64,000 bases of DNA from Alphaproteobacteria bacterium (GCA_018971835.1 JAGWZW010000002.1:19789-83788); one strand, 5' to 3'. Positions 18,598-28,749 are shown, counted from the stretch's first letter. Program-made: numbers and translations. The notes: generated from the letters alone by a model not told the origin.

Positions 18598-19082
18598 AAC
18601 GGCCGGTATTCTCTCGCGCTGCGCAGCGCCGCCTTGAGCGCCTCGGCCAAGCTGGCGCGATCGTCCGGCCCCAGGAAGGAACCCAGTTCCGTAGCCTTGC
18701 CGTGACTCCACAGCGTCAGCTTTCGCGCCGGCAGCACATCGCTTTCCAGCACCACGCGCACCCAATAGGGATTGAGCGCAGTCTGGCTTGGTTGTCCGCG
18801 CGCCGGCCACCGCGCGATGCGCAGTTCGGAGGGCGTCAGCGTTACGTGCTCGCTGCACTGTGCGGCCTTGCGGCTGGTGCGGAAGGCCCAGGCCAGCAAC
18901 GCCACGTCGAGCCCCATGAACGGCATGACCGGCCAGGCCCCGTCCAGCATGAACGCAATGCCGAGCCCGAAATTGGCCGCCGCCACCAGCGCGAGGACGA
19001 TCAGCTGCGCGCGCGCCGAAAGCGGCGGATTGGGATGCAGCACCGCGTCGAAAAAGACGGGTTCGGAAACTGGCTCGGTCAC
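18594..19082 (-). CDS. DUF2244 family membrane protein
   Basis: This 162-residue protein has two hydrophobic helices (about residues 26-42 and 46-66) followed by a soluble domain. The pattern FDAVLHPNPPLSARA and LTPSELRIARWP plus YWVRVVLES matches the DUF2244 family of proteobacterial membrane proteins of unknown function. It overlaps the Smr gene tail to tail by 4 bases. Confidence 0.8.
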   Translation of the reverse strand: MTEPVSEPVFFDAVLHPNPPLSARAQLIVLALVAAANFGLGIAFMLDGAWPVMPFMGLDVALLAWAFRTSRKAAQCSEHVTLTPSELRIARWPARGQPSQTALNPYWVRVVLESDVLPARKLTLWSHGKATELGSFLGPDDRASLAEALKAALRSAREYRPF

Positions 19083-19127
19083 GCCGCCAGCATGAAAGCC
19101 GGGCGCTCCCGATTCAAGGGCCTGTCG

Positions 19128-19433
19128 CTATTCGTCCTCGTGCCGGTGACGTCCGCAGCGCCGCTCGTAACCGTGGCGGCCGCCGTGATGCTTCCAGAAC
19201 GGTGTCCCCAGATCGAGGTCACAAGGATCGGTGACGGCGCCGCCAATGGCACCTGCCACGGCGCCGATGGCCGCCCCTGCCGCCGGATTGCCGGTGGCCG
19301 CGCCTATGGCCGCGCCGCCGGCCGCACCCAGCATACTGCCGGTGATGGCACGGTCGCCGGGATTCGTGCCGCAACCCGACAGCGCCAATGCACAGACGAT
19401 GGCCGAGCCCATTGCGAAATTCCTGAGCGTCAT
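19128..19433 (-). CDS. Glycine-zipper lipoprotein
   Basis: This 101-residue protein has a signal peptide with a lipobox (ALSGC, Cys at about residue 21), so it should be a lipoprotein. A glycine-zipper segment of GxxxG-type repeats (GSMLGAAGGAAIGAATG and similar, about 32-65) is followed by a short tail rich in His, Arg and Gly. Similar small YMGG/glycine-zipper lipoproteins sit in the outer membrane; the function is unknown. The start at 19433 is chosen because it directly precedes the signal sequence. Confidence 0.75.
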   Translation of the reverse strand: MTLRNFAMGSAIVCALALSGCGTNPGDRAITGSMLGAAGGAAIGAATGNPAAGAAIGAVAGAIGGAVTDPCDLDLGTPFWKHHGGRHGYERRCGRHRHEDE

Positions 19434-19577
19434 CACAGACTCCTTGTTATTGCCGTCCGAAGACGAACGGTGATGACAGATTCTTCCATTTTTCCCGCCG
19501 GGACGCTGGGCAGAGCGATGGCAAAGCAGGGACATTTCGGTGACAAATAGGAATTGCGCAATCAGGGTGGCCGCCGG

Positions 19578-20315
19578 ATGACTTGTTCGTTTTCAAAGAA
19601 GGAAATCGAAGCGTTCTTCTCCCGGCTCCAGAAGCTGGAGCCGGAACCGAAGAGCGAACTGTCCTATCGCAATCCCTATACGCTGCTGGTGGCGGTGGTG
19701 CTCTCCGCACAGGCCACCGACAAGGGCGTGAACAAGGCGACCGCGGCGCTCTTTCCGGCCGTCGATACGCCGGAGAAGATGGTGGCGCTGGGCGAGGCCG
19801 GACTCACGCAATACATCAAGACCATCGGGCTTTATCGAGGCAAGGCCAAGAACGTCATCGCGCTGTCCAGGGCGCTGATCGAAAGCCACGGCAGCGCGGT
19901 GCCGAAGGACCGCGCGGCGCTGGAGGCGCTGCCCGGCGTCGGCCGCAAGACGGCGAATGTGGTGCTGAATGTCGCTTTCGGCGAACCCACCATCGCGGTG
20001 GACACGCATATCTTCCGCGTCGGCAACCGCACGGGCCTGGCCCCCGGCAAGACGCCGCTCGAAGTGGAGCAGAAACTGGAGCAGTGCGTGCCGGCAAAGT
20101 TCAAGCTGCACGCCCATCACTGGCTGATCCTGCACGGCCGCTATACCTGCGTGGCGAGAAAGCCCCATTGCCCCACCTGCGTGGTGCGCGATCTCTGCCG
20201 CTTTGCCGACAAGACCGAGGAGCCGCCAGCCGCCAAGCTGCCCGCAAGAAAATCCGCCGCCAAGAAAATTGCCGTCAGGAAACCGGCGGCGAAGCGGCCG
20301 CGCGCAGCGCGTTGA
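19578..20315 (+). CDS. nth: Endonuclease III (DNA glycosylase/AP lyase)
   Basis: Nth removes oxidised pyrimidines and cuts the abasic site. In the 245-residue protein the helix-hairpin-helix LPGVGRKTA carries the catalytic Lys124, Asp142 is in VDTHIFRV, and the [4Fe-4S] cysteines are 191, 198, 201 and 207 (C-x6-C-x2-C-x5-C). After residue 215 there is a Lys/Ala-rich tail of about 30 residues not found in the E. coli enzyme. The tail overlaps the 3' end of the minus-strand lipoprotein gene by 41 bases. Confidence 0.94.
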   Translation: MTCSFSKKEIEAFFSRLQKLEPEPKSELSYRNPYTLLVAVVLSAQATDKGVNKATAALFPAVDTPEKMVALGEAGLTQYIKTIGLYRGKAKNVIALSRALIESHGSAVPKDRAALEALPGVGRKTANVVLNVAFGEPTIAVDTHIFRVGNRTGLAPGKTPLEVEQKLEQCVPAKFKLHAHHWLILHGRYTCVARKPHCPTCVVRDLCRFADKTEEPPAAKLPARKSAAKKIAVRKPAAKRPRAAR

Positions 20316-20649
20316 GGCAGGCCGGATCTGCCGCCCATTTGGACCCGCGTGGCAGCGTCTCGACATGACGCACCGCCAGCGTGCCGCCATTGGGATAGAG
20401 GAAGAAGAACGCCTTGCAGCCGGCGCCGTCATAACGCCACATCTCGTCGCCGCCATCCCGGCGCACGAAGGCCGGCGCGCCGTAGGCGGTGCGCACATCC
20501 TGCGCGGCCAGCCCCACCATGCCGGGCAATTCGTTGGTGACCTCGGGCGGCAGCGCTCCGGGCGACGAGACGGACGGGGCCCTCGTGGCGCAGGCGGCGA
20601 GCGTCAGCGCCGCGGCGCAGACGGCAAGGATACGGAAAACGGAACTCAT
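20275..20649 (-). CDS. Small putative lipoprotein
   Basis: This 124-residue protein has a signal peptide ending in LAAC, so it is probably lipid-anchored. The mature part contains GLAAQDVRTAYGAPAFVRRDG and WRYDGAGCKAFFFLYP, resembling the SmpA/BamE-like short repeat fold seen in small outer-membrane lipoproteins, but I cannot assign it. Its start codon shares a base with the stop codon of the upstream membrane protein gene (TGATG on the minus strand), so the two form an operon. Confidence 0.72.
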   Translation of the reverse strand: MSSVFRILAVCAAALTLAACATRAPSVSSPGALPPEVTNELPGMVGLAAQDVRTAYGAPAFVRRDGGDEMWRYDGAGCKAFFFLYPNGGTLAVRHVETLPRGSKWAADPACLNALRAAASPPVS

Positions 20650-21326
20650 CAGACCGGACGCCCCTCGTGGCTGTAGCGTTTGAAGAGATGCACCATGAAC
20701 GCGGCTCCGAACAGCGGCACGAAAAAATTGACCACCGGCACCAGCGACAGCGCCGCCAGCAAGAGCCCCGCGCTCCAGATGCCGAACCGATGGCGGCGGC
20801 GCAGGGTCCGCGCCGCGCCCGCCGACAGGTGCCGCAGCGCGGCCAGCTCGAAGAATTCGCGGCCCAGCAGCCAGCCGTTCAGCAGCAGCATGTCGATCCA
20901 GGCGAATTCCGGCTGCAGGAGGTTGAGCGGCATCAGGATCACCTCGAACAGGATCACCCAGAAACTCAGCCTGAGGCCCGCCACCAGCCCGGTCCAGAAC
21001 GATACGCCCGCGGCCGGCGGATCGGCAGGATAGTAGGTTTTCTCCACCTCTTCGGCGATCTCGTCCAGAAACAGTGAGGCGAACAGAGCGGCAACGGGCG
21101 CCCCCAGGAAGACCATCACCACCACCAGCAGCGCATCGGCGAGGGCAGCCAGCAACGTGTTCAGCCAGGCCCAGGAGAGGGCCGGCATATGGGCAAGCCC
21201 GTATTGCGCCGCCCAGGACAAGCCTGCAAACAACAACACCGTCAGCGCCAGGGATTTCAGCACCACGCCGCGAAAGGCCGGATCGACGACGGACTGCAAC
21301 GCCTTGCGCGCGCTTGCGAACATCAA
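20649..21326 (-). CDS. EI24/CysZ-like membrane protein
   Basis: This 225-residue inner-membrane protein has about four to five hydrophobic segments (near residues 25-42, 55-85, 112-135, 180-205). The general layout and the sequence FFELAALRHLSAGAARTLRRRHR fit the EI24 domain family, which includes the sulfate-related CysZ. There is no sulfur-assimilation gene nearby, so the substrate is unknown. It is divergent from the adenosine kinase gene across 57 bases. Confidence 0.78.
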   Translation of the reverse strand: MMFASARKALQSVVDPAFRGVVLKSLALTVLLFAGLSWAAQYGLAHMPALSWAWLNTLLAALADALLVVVMVFLGAPVAALFASLFLDEIAEEVEKTYYPADPPAAGVSFWTGLVAGLRLSFWVILFEVILMPLNLLQPEFAWIDMLLLNGWLLGREFFELAALRHLSAGAARTLRRRHRFGIWSAGLLLAALSLVPVVNFFVPLFGAAFMVHLFKRYSHEGRPV

Positions 21327-21383
21327 GCCCGTCCTTTATGCGGGTTGGCCCCGTAGGGGATAATACGGATCGGGAGCAGCCAT

Positions 21384-22376
21384 ATGGCCCAGAAATACGA
21401 TGTCGCCGGTTTGGGTAACGCCATTGTCGATGTGATCGCGGCGACGGACGACGAATTTCTCCTCACTCACAACGTGGCCAAAGGCGTGATGACGCTGATC
21501 GACGAATATCGCGCGCATCAGCTGCTCGGCGCCCTGCCGGACGGGCGCGAGATCGCCGGCGGCTCGGCCGCCAACACGATGGCGGGCCTTGCCTCGCTGG
21601 GGGGAACGGGGCTGTTCGTGGGCAAGGTGAATGCGGACCGGTTGGGCGAAAGTTTCGCCGACAGCCTAAAGCAGATCGGCGTGCAGTTCGACACCAGGAT
21701 GGCCGAAGGCGGCCCGCAAACCGCCTGCTGCCTGATCGCGGTGACGCCGGACGGCCAGCGCAGCATGAACACCTATCTGGGCGCCTGCCGCGAGCTGACG
21801 CCGGAAGATATCGACGAGGACGCCATCGCCGCTTCGGCCGTTCTCTATATCGAGGGCTATCTATGGGACGAACCCTCGGCCAAGGCCGCGATCGAGCGCG
21901 CGATGGCCGCGGCCAAGCGTGCCGGCCGCAAGGTGGCCTTCACGCTCTCCGATCCGTTCTGCGTCGAGCGCTGGCGCAGCGAGTTTCGCGAGCTGCTGGA
22001 TACGCGCCTCGATATCCTGTTCGCCAACGAAGCCGAAGCCAAGGCGCTGTTCGAGGTGGACAGCTTCGACGAAGTGCTGCAGGCGATGCGGCCGTGGAAA
22101 GGCATCGCGGCGCTGACGCGCTCGGAAAAAGGCTGCGTGGTGGCCAGGGGCAGCGAAGTGCATGTGCTCGATGCCGCGCCGGTCGCCAAGGTGGTCGATA
22201 CCACGGGTGCGGGCGATCAATATGCTGCCGGATTCCTTTATGGCCTCACGCGCGACAAGCCGCTGGCGGCCTGCGGCAAGCTGGGCGCGCTGGCGGCGGC
22301 CGAAGTGATCTCGCATTACGGCGCACGGCCGGAAGTGCATCTGAAGACGCTGGCCGCCGAAGCCGGGCTGATCTGA
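21384..22376 (+). CDS. Adenosine kinase-like PfkB carbohydrate kinase
   Basis: This 330-residue ribokinase-family enzyme is most like bacterial adenosine kinases, which make AMP from adenosine and ATP. The PfkB signature 1 AGGSAANTMAGLASLG is at 58-73, and signature 2 DTTGAGDQYAAGF contains the catalytic base Asp278. The N-terminus YDVAGLGNAIVDVIA is also typical. Sugar specificity cannot be proved by sequence alone. Confidence 0.87.
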   Translation: MAQKYDVAGLGNAIVDVIAATDDEFLLTHNVAKGVMTLIDEYRAHQLLGALPDGREIAGGSAANTMAGLASLGGTGLFVGKVNADRLGESFADSLKQIGVQFDTRMAEGGPQTACCLIAVTPDGQRSMNTYLGACRELTPEDIDEDAIAASAVLYIEGYLWDEPSAKAAIERAMAAAKRAGRKVAFTLSDPFCVERWRSEFRELLDTRLDILFANEAEAKALFEVDSFDEVLQAMRPWKGIAALTRSEKGCVVARGSEVHVLDAAPVAKVVDTTGAGDQYAAGFLYGLTRDKPLAACGKLGALAAAEVISHYGARPEVHLKTLAAEAGLI

Positions 22377-22385
22377 TCCAGATCG

Positions 22386-23195
22386 TCAGGCGTTGAGGCC
22401 GAGCACATCGGCCATCGCGTAGAGGCCGGGCTTCTTGCCGCGGCCCCAGCGCACGGCTGCCACCGCGCCCTGCGCGAAGATCATGCGGTCTTCGGCGACA
22501 TGGCCCAGCTCGATGCGCTCATGCGGTCCGGCGAGAATGACCTTGTGCTCGCCCACCACTGTGCCGCCGCGCAGCGTCGCAAAGCCGATGGCGCCGGACG
22601 CGCGCGGCCCGGTATGGCCGTCGCGTGCGCGCACGGCCTTTTCGTCCAGCGAGACGCCGCGGCCGTCCGCCGCCGCCTGGCCCAGCAGCAATGCGGTGCC
22701 CGACGGCGCATCCACTTTCATGCGGTGGTGCATTTCCACGATCTCGATGTCGAAATCGGGCAGGGCCCTGGCCGCCTGTTTCACCAGCGCCGCCAGCAGG
22801 TTCACGCCCAGGCTCATGTTGCCGGACTTGACGATGGTGGCATGGCGCGCGGCGGCGCGGAGCTTCGCTTCGTCGTCATCGGAGAATCCCGTCGTTCCGA
22901 TGACGTGCACGATGCGCGCCTGCGCGGCCAACGCCGCCAGCTCCACCGAGACTTTCGGGATCGTGAAATCGATCAGCGCATCGGCATTCGCGAGCAACGG
23001 CAGCGCGTCGTCGGTCAGTGCCACGCCATTGGCGGGCAAGCCCGCCAGCACGCCGGCATCGGCGCCGAGATCGGGATGGCCCTTGGCTTCCAGCGCGCCC
23101 GCGACCACGCCATCGCTCGTTTCCGAAACGGCGCGGACCAGCGTGCGCCCCATGCGCCCGCCTGCTCCCGCAATCACGATGCGCAGCGCGCTCAT
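22386..23195 (-). CDS. dapB: 4-hydroxy-tetrahydrodipicolinate reductase
   Basis: DapB reduces hydroxy-tetrahydrodipicolinate in lysine and meso-diaminopimelate synthesis. The 269-residue protein has the nucleotide loop GAGGRMG at 10-16 and the active-site segment [16 protein letters not shown] with the His and Lys residues. The start at 23195 (MSALRIVI) is chosen over a longer frame. It follows grpE by 7 bases on the same strand, so hrcA-grpE-dapB may be one transcript. Confidence 0.93.
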   Translation of the reverse strand: MSALRIVIAGAGGRMGRTLVRAVSETSDGVVAGALEAKGHPDLGADAGVLAGLPANGVALTDDALPLLANADALIDFTIPKVSVELAALAAQARIVHVIGTTGFSDDDEAKLRAAARHATIVKSGNMSLGVNLLAALVKQAARALPDFDIEIVEMHHRMKVDAPSGTALLLGQAAADGRGVSLDEKAVRARDGHTGPRASGAIGFATLRGGTVVGEHKVILAGPHERIELGHVAEDRMIFAQGAVAAVRWGRGKKPGLYAMADVLGLNA

Positions 23196-23202
23196 GGCAT
23201 CC

Positions 23203-23784
23203 TCAAGCGTTGGTGTCCACGGTGCCGCCGGGCTGCGGCGTGGCACCATCTTCCTTCTTTGCCACCGTCACCATCGCCGGGCGCAGCAGCCGCTCGCCGA
23301 TCTGGTAGCCCACCTGCACCACGTCCACGATGGTGCCTGCGGGCTTGCCGCCGCCCGGCACTTCGGCGATGGCCTGATGCAGGTTGGGATCGAATTTCGC
23401 ATTGGTGGTGTCGATCTGCTTGATGCCATGCTGTTCGAGCGTGGCAATGAGCTGGCGGTCGGTCACTTCCACGCCTTCGATCACGGCCTTGAGCTGCGGC
23501 GGTGCGGCCTCGCGCACCTCGGCGGGGCAGGCGGCGATGGCGCGGGCGAAATTGTCCGCCACCTGCAGCATGTCGCGGGCGAACCGGCTGATGGCGTATT
23601 GCGAGGCGTCCTGCTTCTCGCGCTCGGCGCGGCGGCGGGTGTTTTCCGCTTCGGCCAGCGCCCTCAGCGCGCGGTCTTTCAGCTCGGCAATCTCGGCCTT
23701 CAGCGCCTTGACCTCTTCGGGTTCCTCGCCTGCGGCGCCGTTCGCCTGATTCTCGGGGATATAATCGTTGTCGTCGTCACTCAT
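23203..23784 (-). CDS. grpE: Nucleotide exchange factor GrpE
   Basis: GrpE releases ADP from DnaK so that the chaperone can recycle. The 193-residue protein has an acidic disordered N-terminus, a long coiled coil (about 22-75: [19 protein letters not shown]) and the C-terminal beta domain with [22 protein letters not shown], the GrpE signature. It is 14 bases downstream of hrcA. The partner dnaK-dnaJ genes are 27 kb away in this window. Confidence 0.95.
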   Translation of the reverse strand: MSDDDNDYIPENQANGAAGEEPEEVKALKAEIAELKDRALRALAEAENTRRRAEREKQDASQYAISRFARDMLQVADNFARAIAACPAEVREAAPPQLKAVIEGVEVTDRQLIATLEQHGIKQIDTTNAKFDPNLHQAIAEVPGGGKPAGTIVDVVQVGYQIGERLLRPAMVTVAKKEDGATPQPGGTVDTNA

Positions 23785-23798
23785 GATCGTTTTCCTGT

Positions 23799-24893
23799 TC
23801 AGGCCAGAAGGCGGCCCACGACTTTCGCCGTGTAGTCCACCATAGGGATGATCCGCGCGTAATTGAGGCGGGTGGGGCCAATCACTCCGATCACGCCCAC
23901 CACCTTGCCCTTGGCATCGGTATAGGGCGCCGCCACGGTCGAGGAGCCGGAAAGGCTGAACAACCGATTCTCCGAGCCGATGAAGATGCGCACGCCTTCG
24001 CCGTCCTTGGCAAGTTCGAGCAGGCGGATGAGGTCGTTCTTGCGCTCGATGTCGTCGAACAGCGTGCGCACGCGCTCCAGGTCGGTCTGTGCCTCCACGC
24101 TGTCGAGCAGGTGAGAGGCGCCGCGCACGATCAGCACTTTTTCCTCGGCGCTGGGATTGGCGCCCTGCGGCTCGGCCAGCGTCGCCAGCCCCTCGGCCAC
24201 GATCTTGGCGGTGAGGCCGTCCAGCTCCACGCGCGCGGTTTCGAGCTCTTCGACGATCTCGCGCCGCGCCGCATCGAGCGTGCGCCCGCGTAAGCGCGCA
24301 TTGAGATAATTCGAGGCTTCGCTGAGCGCCGAAGCCGGCAGGCCGACGGGCGTATCGATCAGGCGGTTTTCCACCTGGCCCTCTTCGGTCACGATCACCA
24401 CCAGCGTCTTGCCCGGGGCGGCGGCAACGAATTCGATGTGCTTGAGCGTGCCGCCGTCCTGCCGGGCGGCCATCACCAGACCGGCGCAGCGCGACAGGCC
24501 CGAGAGCATGGTCGTGGCCTGGGTCAGCACGTCCTCGAGGCCGCGGCCGGTGCCGGCCACCCGCGCCTCGATGGCGATGCGCTCGTCGGGGCTGAGGTCG
24601 CCGATTTCGAGCAGCCCGTCCACGAACAGGCGCAGGCCCCTCTCGGTCGGCACCCGCCCGGCGCTGGTGTGTGGCGCATAGAGCAGACCCAGCGACTCCA
24701 GATCGGCCATCACGTTGCGGATCGAGGCGGGGGAGAGCGACACCGGCAGCCGCTGCGACAGCGTGCGCGAGCCCACCGGCTCGCCCGAGGTCAGAAAGGC
24801 GTCCACCAGATGGCGGAAGACCTCGCGCGGCCGCTCGCCCAGCTCGCCAGCCAGGCGCCTCAAGGCGGCGGTGTCTCTCGGGTTTGCGCTCAC
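23799..24893 (-). CDS. hrcA: Heat-inducible transcription repressor HrcA
   Basis: HrcA represses chaperone operons by binding CIRCE elements. The 364-residue protein has the N-terminal winged helix (SQRLPVSLSPASIRNVMADLESLGLL) and the later GAF-like core. The GTG at 24893 is chosen because a longer frame adds residues unlike the family, and because MSANPRDTAALRRL is a normal HrcA start. I found no CIRCE inverted repeat in its own upstream region or before dnaK, so its target (perhaps groESL) must lie elsewhere. Confidence 0.93.
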   Translation of the reverse strand: MSANPRDTAALRRLAGELGERPREVFRHLVDAFLTSGEPVGSRTLSQRLPVSLSPASIRNVMADLESLGLLYAPHTSAGRVPTERGLRLFVDGLLEIGDLSPDERIAIEARVAGTGRGLEDVLTQATTMLSGLSRCAGLVMAARQDGGTLKHIEFVAAAPGKTLVVIVTEEGQVENRLIDTPVGLPASALSEASNYLNARLRGRTLDAARREIVEELETARVELDGLTAKIVAEGLATLAEPQGANPSAEEKVLIVRGASHLLDSVEAQTDLERVRTLFDDIERKNDLIRLLELAKDGEGVRIFIGSENRLFSLSGSSTVAAPYTDAKGKVVGVIGVIGPTRLNYARIIPMVDYTAKVVGRLLA

Positions 24894-25031
24894 AACTCCG
24901 ACCTTATGTTCAAATCCAGGCCAACTATTTGATTTGCATGAATTTGCCTGCCGTCCCGGGCTTCGCATTGCACCCGGTGCCCGACAAGGCTAGGTAGCCA
25001 CAGATATGCTCAACTTCAAGGGATACCAAAC

Positions 25032-25748
25032 ATGCGCCCCAGCCAGCGCGCCGCCGACCAGATGCGCTCCGTCAGCTTCCAGCCCGGCGTGGCCAAGCAT
25101 GCCGAGGGCTCGTGCCTCGTCAAATTCGGCGACACGCATGTTTTCGTCACCGCCTCCTTGCAGGAATCCGCCCCGCCCTTTCTCAAGGGCACAGGCAAGG
25201 GCTGGGTCACGGCCGAATACGGCATGCTGCCCCGCTCCACCCATGACCGGATGCGGCGCGAGGCGGCGCAGGGCAAGCAGTCCGGCCGGACGCAGGAAAT
25301 CCAGCGCCTGATCGGCCGCTCGCTGCGCGCGGTGACGGACCTCGCGGTGCTGGGCGAGCGGCAGATCGTGGTCGATTGCGACGTGCTGCAGGCCGATGGC
25401 GGCACGCGCACCGCCTCCATCACCGGGGGCTATGTGGCGCTGGCCCAGTGCGCCCGCTTCATGAAGAAGGTCGGGCTCATCAAGGCGCCGCTGCTCAAGG
25501 ACCACGTGGCGGCCATCTCCTGCGGCATCTGGGAAGGCCAGCCGGTACTCGACCTCGATTATGACGAGGATTCCTCGGCCGGGACCGACGCCAATTTCGT
25601 GCTCACCGGCGCGGGCGGCATCGTCGAGATTCAGGGCACGGCGGAAGGGGCGCCCTTCAGCGACGAGGAGCTGGCCGCCCTCATCCGGCTGGCGCGCAAG
25701 GGCGTGGGCGAACTGGTGGCGCTGCAGCAGGCGGCGCTCCGCGGATGA
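25032..25748 (+). CDS. rph: Ribonuclease PH
   Basis: RNase PH is a phosphate-dependent 3'-5' exoribonuclease that trims tRNA 3' ends. The 238-residue protein shows the family start [19 protein letters not shown] and the motifs [21 protein letters not shown] and [20 protein letters not shown]. It is divergent from hrcA and overlaps rdgB by 4 bases. Confidence 0.95.
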   Translation: MRPSQRAADQMRSVSFQPGVAKHAEGSCLVKFGDTHVFVTASLQESAPPFLKGTGKGWVTAEYGMLPRSTHDRMRREAAQGKQSGRTQEIQRLIGRSLRAVTDLAVLGERQIVVDCDVLQADGGTRTASITGGYVALAQCARFMKKVGLIKAPLLKDHVAAISCGIWEGQPVLDLDYDEDSSAGTDANFVLTGAGGIVEIQGTAEGAPFSDEELAALIRLARKGVGELVALQQAALRG

Positions 25749-26350
25749 AACTGGAAAAGGGCGCCACGCTGGTCCTGGCCAGCCACAATCCCGGCAAGGC
25801 CGGAGAGATCCGGGCGCTGCTGGAGCCTTTCGGCATCGCCACCCTGAGCGCGGGCGAGCTGGGCCTGCCGGAGCCCGAGGAAACCGGCAGCACCTTCGCC
25901 GAGAACGCGGCGCTCAAGGCGCGCGCGGCGGCGGCCGCCAGCGGCCGGCCGGCGCTGGCCGACGATTCCGGGCTCTCGGTGGATGCTTTGGGCGGGGCGC
26001 CGGGCATCTATTCGGCGCGCTGGGCCGGGCCGGGCAAGGATTTCGCCGCGGCCATGGCGCGCATCGAGCGCGAGCTGAAAGCAAAGGGCGATACCGCGCA
26101 CGCCGCCATGTTCGTCTGCGCGCTGGCGCTGGCCACGCCGGAGGGCGATTGCGAAACCTATGTCGGCGAAGTGCACGGCCATCTGGAATTTCCGCCGCGC
26201 GGCGCGCACGGCTTCGGCTATGACCCGATCTTCGTGCCCGACGGCATGACCACGACCTATGCCGAGATCGAACCGGCTGCAAAGCACGCCATCAGCCATC
26301 GCGCGCGGGCCTTCGCCAAGTTCGTCGCCGCGCTGAAGCAGAGCGGATGA
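25745..26350 (+). CDS. rdgB: dITP/XTP pyrophosphatase (RdgB/HAM1)
   Basis: RdgB hydrolyses deaminated purine nucleoside triphosphates (ITP, dITP, XTP) to keep them out of DNA and RNA. The 201-residue protein has the N-terminal [10 protein letters not shown] motif and the conserved [21 protein letters not shown]. It overlaps rph and hemW by 4 bases each, so rph-rdgB-hemW is a tightly coupled operon. Confidence 0.94.
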   Translation: MKLEKGATLVLASHNPGKAGEIRALLEPFGIATLSAGELGLPEPEETGSTFAENAALKARAAAAASGRPALADDSGLSVDALGGAPGIYSARWAGPGKDFAAAMARIERELKAKGDTAHAAMFVCALALATPEGDCETYVGEVHGHLEFPPRGAHGFGYDPIFVPDGMTTTYAEIEPAAKHAISHRARAFAKFVAALKQSG

Positions 26351-27480
26351 GCGGCGCCGGTTTCGGCATCTATGTGCACTGGCCCTTCTGCGCGGCCAAG
26401 TGCCCCTATTGCGATTTCAATTCCCATGTCCGCAGCGAAATCGACGACACGGCGTGGGCAGGAGCCATCGCGCGCGAGCTGGAACACATGGCGGCGCTGC
26501 AAGGCGGGGCGCGAACGCTCGTGCAGAGCGTGTTCTTCGGCGGCGGCACGCCGTCGCTGATGCGCGGGGCGGCGGCAGGCGCAGTTTTAAACACCATCGC
26601 AAAATTGTGGCCGGTGGCCAACGATGTCGAGATCACGCTCGAAGCCAATCCGGCCAGCGCCGAGGCCGCGCGCTTTGCCGATTACCGCGCCGCCGGCATC
26701 AATCGCGTCTCGCTGGGCGTGCAGGCGCTGAACGATGCCGATCTGAAATTCCTCGGCCGCCTGCACAACGTCGCCGAGGCCAAAGCGGCATTGGCGATGG
26801 CGATGCAGAATTTCGAGCGCGTCTCGCTCGATCTGATCTATGCGCGGCCGGGACAAACGCTGGACGCATGGGAAAAGGAATTGTCCGAAGCCCTTGCCTT
26901 CGGCACCGAGCATCTGTCGCTCTACCAGCTCACCATCGAGCCGCAGACACCGTTCGCCGCGCGCGGCATTGTCATTCCCGACGACGATCACGCGGTGGCG
27001 CTCTACGAACGCACGCAAGCGATGACGAATGCGGCCGGCCGGCCGGCTTACGAGATTTCCAATCACGCTTCGCCCGGCGCCGAATGCCGCCACAATCTGA
27101 TCTATTGGCGCTATGGCGATTACGCCGGTGCTGGACCCGGCGCGCATGGCAGGCTTCAGATCGGCGGCAAGCGTCTCGCCACGCTCTGCGAACGCCTGCC
27201 CGAACGCTGGCAGGACCAGGTGCGGCAGGAGGGGCACGGCATCGTCGAAGTTACGGAGATTTCTGCTGCCGAGGCCGCGCGCGAGCATCTGCTGATGGGC
27301 CTGCGCCTGCGCGAGGGCATCGACCTCGATGCCTATCGCGCGCGCTGGGGCACCGCGCCCCATGCGGAAAAAATCGCCGCGCTCGCCGCCGACGGTTTTC
27401 TTGTCCAGACCGGATCGCAACTCGCCGCCACGCCCAAAGGCGTGCTGGTGCTCAACCGGCTGATCGCCGAACTGGCGTGA
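26347..27480 (+). CDS. hemW: Radical SAM protein HemW
   Basis: HemW is a radical SAM protein related to coproporphyrinogen III dehydrogenase but now regarded as a haem chaperone. The cluster motif CAAKCPYC gives Cys15, Cys19 and Cys22, and the 377-residue length and the HWPFC start fit Hem[11 protein letters not shown] and the later [20 protein letters not shown] are also typical. It is the last gene of the rph-rdgB-hemW operon and converges on the LppC-type gene. Confidence 0.92.
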   Translation: MSGAGFGIYVHWPFCAAKCPYCDFNSHVRSEIDDTAWAGAIARELEHMAALQGGARTLVQSVFFGGGTPSLMRGAAAGAVLNTIAKLWPVANDVEITLEANPASAEAARFADYRAAGINRVSLGVQALNDADLKFLGRLHNVAEAKAALAMAMQNFERVSLDLIYARPGQTLDAWEKELSEALAFGTEHLSLYQLTIEPQTPFAARGIVIPDDDHAVALYERTQAMTNAAGRPAYEISNHASPGAECRHNLIYWRYGDYAGAGPGAHGRLQIGGKRLATLCERLPERWQDQVRQEGHGIVEVTEISAAEAAREHLLMGLRLREGIDLDAYRARWGTAPHAEKIAALAADGFLVQTGSQLAATPKGVLVLNRLIAELA

Positions 27481-27483
27481 ATC

Positions 27484-28749
27484 TTACGATCCCGGCTTCT
27501 GGAACGTGGTCGGCGCCGGGCTGACCACGGTGAAACCGTCCGCGCCCACGCCGAGGATCGCCAGCCCGCGCTCGCAGGCGCCATCTGCGGTGAAGCGGAA
27601 AATGCCGGTGACGCCGGCAAAGCCGTTGGGGTCGGTCAGCGCCGCCGGCGTGAAGCGATGATAAGGCGCCCCGTTCGCCAGCAAGGCCACCAGCGACACC
27701 GCATCATAGGCCAAGGTCGAAAGTTGCGGCGGCGTGCTGCCGAAATCGGCCTGATAGCGGGCATCGAAGGCACTGTCGGCATTGGGTTGCGGCGCGGCGA
27801 ACCAGCCGCCCACCAGCGCCGGTTCGTTCAGCACGGCCGGATCGTCCCACAGCCCGGTGCCCAGAAGCTGCACATGCTGGTTGTCGAGGCCGTCATAGGC
27901 GAGGGTTGGCGCGATGCCGCGCAAGAGCTGGCCGCCCTGCGCCACCAAAAGCGCGTCGGGGCCGGTCTTGGCGATGCCGGCGGCCTGCGCGACCACGTCG
28001 CCGGTGTCGGGGCTGAAGCGCTCCACATCGGCGATCGCGCCGGAATCGGCCGGCACGTCCTGATTAAAGGCTGCAGCAATATGATCGCCATAGGCGTTCT
28101 GCGGCACCAGCGCGGCGAATTTCGCATGGCCGTTGGCCGCGGCGTAGGACAGCACGCGCTTGACTTCGTTCTCGGGCTGGAAGCTGAGCAGATAGACGCC
28201 GTTTCCCGCCGTGTCGCGGTTGGTGGAGAAGGCGATCACCGGCACCCCGCGGTCGCGCGCAACGGGCCCCACCGCCGCCACCGATTGTGCGAACAACGGC
28301 CCCAGAATGATTTCCGCACCCTGATCCAGCAGCTTCTGCGCCGCCGCCGCGGCCTCGTCCGGGCCGCCGCCTTCGTCCGCCGCCATCAGGATGATGCTTT
28401 TGTTGCCCGCATCGTAGAGCGCCATCTCGGCAGCGTTCATCATCGCGGTGGCAAGCTTGCGCGTGGCCTGCGAACCGTTGGAGAAGGGCAATAGGATGCC
28501 CACCCGCACCGGCACTTGATTCGGCGTGGTATTGGGCAGGCGCAGGAACCCGGGTTGTTCGTTGCTGAGCTGATGGGGCGCCGGCGGCGGGGCCACCGGC
28601 GGAGGCGGCGCCACGGCCGCCTGTTGTTCGGTGGTGCAGGCAGCCAGGCTGGCTATCGCGGCCAGGCCAAGGATGGCGCAAACTCGGCGCCCGGCCGTCT
28701 TGAGCGCCGGGATCAAGGTGGGCAGGGATGAAAAAGCGAAGGGGGTCAT
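27484..28749 (-). CDS. Penicillin-binding protein activator, LppC/LpoA-like lipoprotein
   Basis: This 421-residue protein has an N-terminal signal with a lipobox (LAAC, Cys near residue 38), then a Pro-rich linker and a periplasmic-binding-protein type I fold (VRVGILLPFSNGSQATRKLA onward). This is the LppC/YraM family, which includes LpoA, the outer-membrane activator of PBP1A. The start is uncertain: ATG 28749, a longer ATG 28764 or a TTG further in. Either ATG makes the 5' end overlap the divergent rsmI gene. This linkage to rsmI-yraN is conserved in proteobacteria. Confidence 0.86.
   Translation of the reverse strand: MTPFAFSSLPTLIPALKTAGRRVCAILGLAAIASLAACTTEQQAAVAPPPPVAPPPAPHQLSNEQPGFLRLPNTTPNQVPVRVGILLPFSNGSQATRKLATAMMNAAEMALYDAGNKSIILMAADEGGGPDEAAAAAQKLLDQGAEIILGPLFAQSVAAVGPVARDRGVPVIAFSTNRDTAGNGVYLLSFQPENEVKRVLSYAAANGHAKFAALVPQNAYGDHIAAAFNQDVPADSGAIADVERFSPDTGDVVAQAAGIAKTGPDALLVAQGGQLLRGIAPTLAYDGLDNQHVQLLGTGLWDDPAVLNEPALVGGWFAAPQPNADSAFDARYQADFGSTPPQLSTLAYDAVSLVALLANGAPYHRFTPAALTDPNGFAGVTGIFRFTADGACERGLAILGVGADGFTVVSPAPTTFQKPGS

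Noticed and set aside
24894..25031. Search for a CIRCE element near hrcA
   Set aside because: No TTAGCACTC-N9-GAGTGCTAA or close variant is present here or upstream of dnaK.
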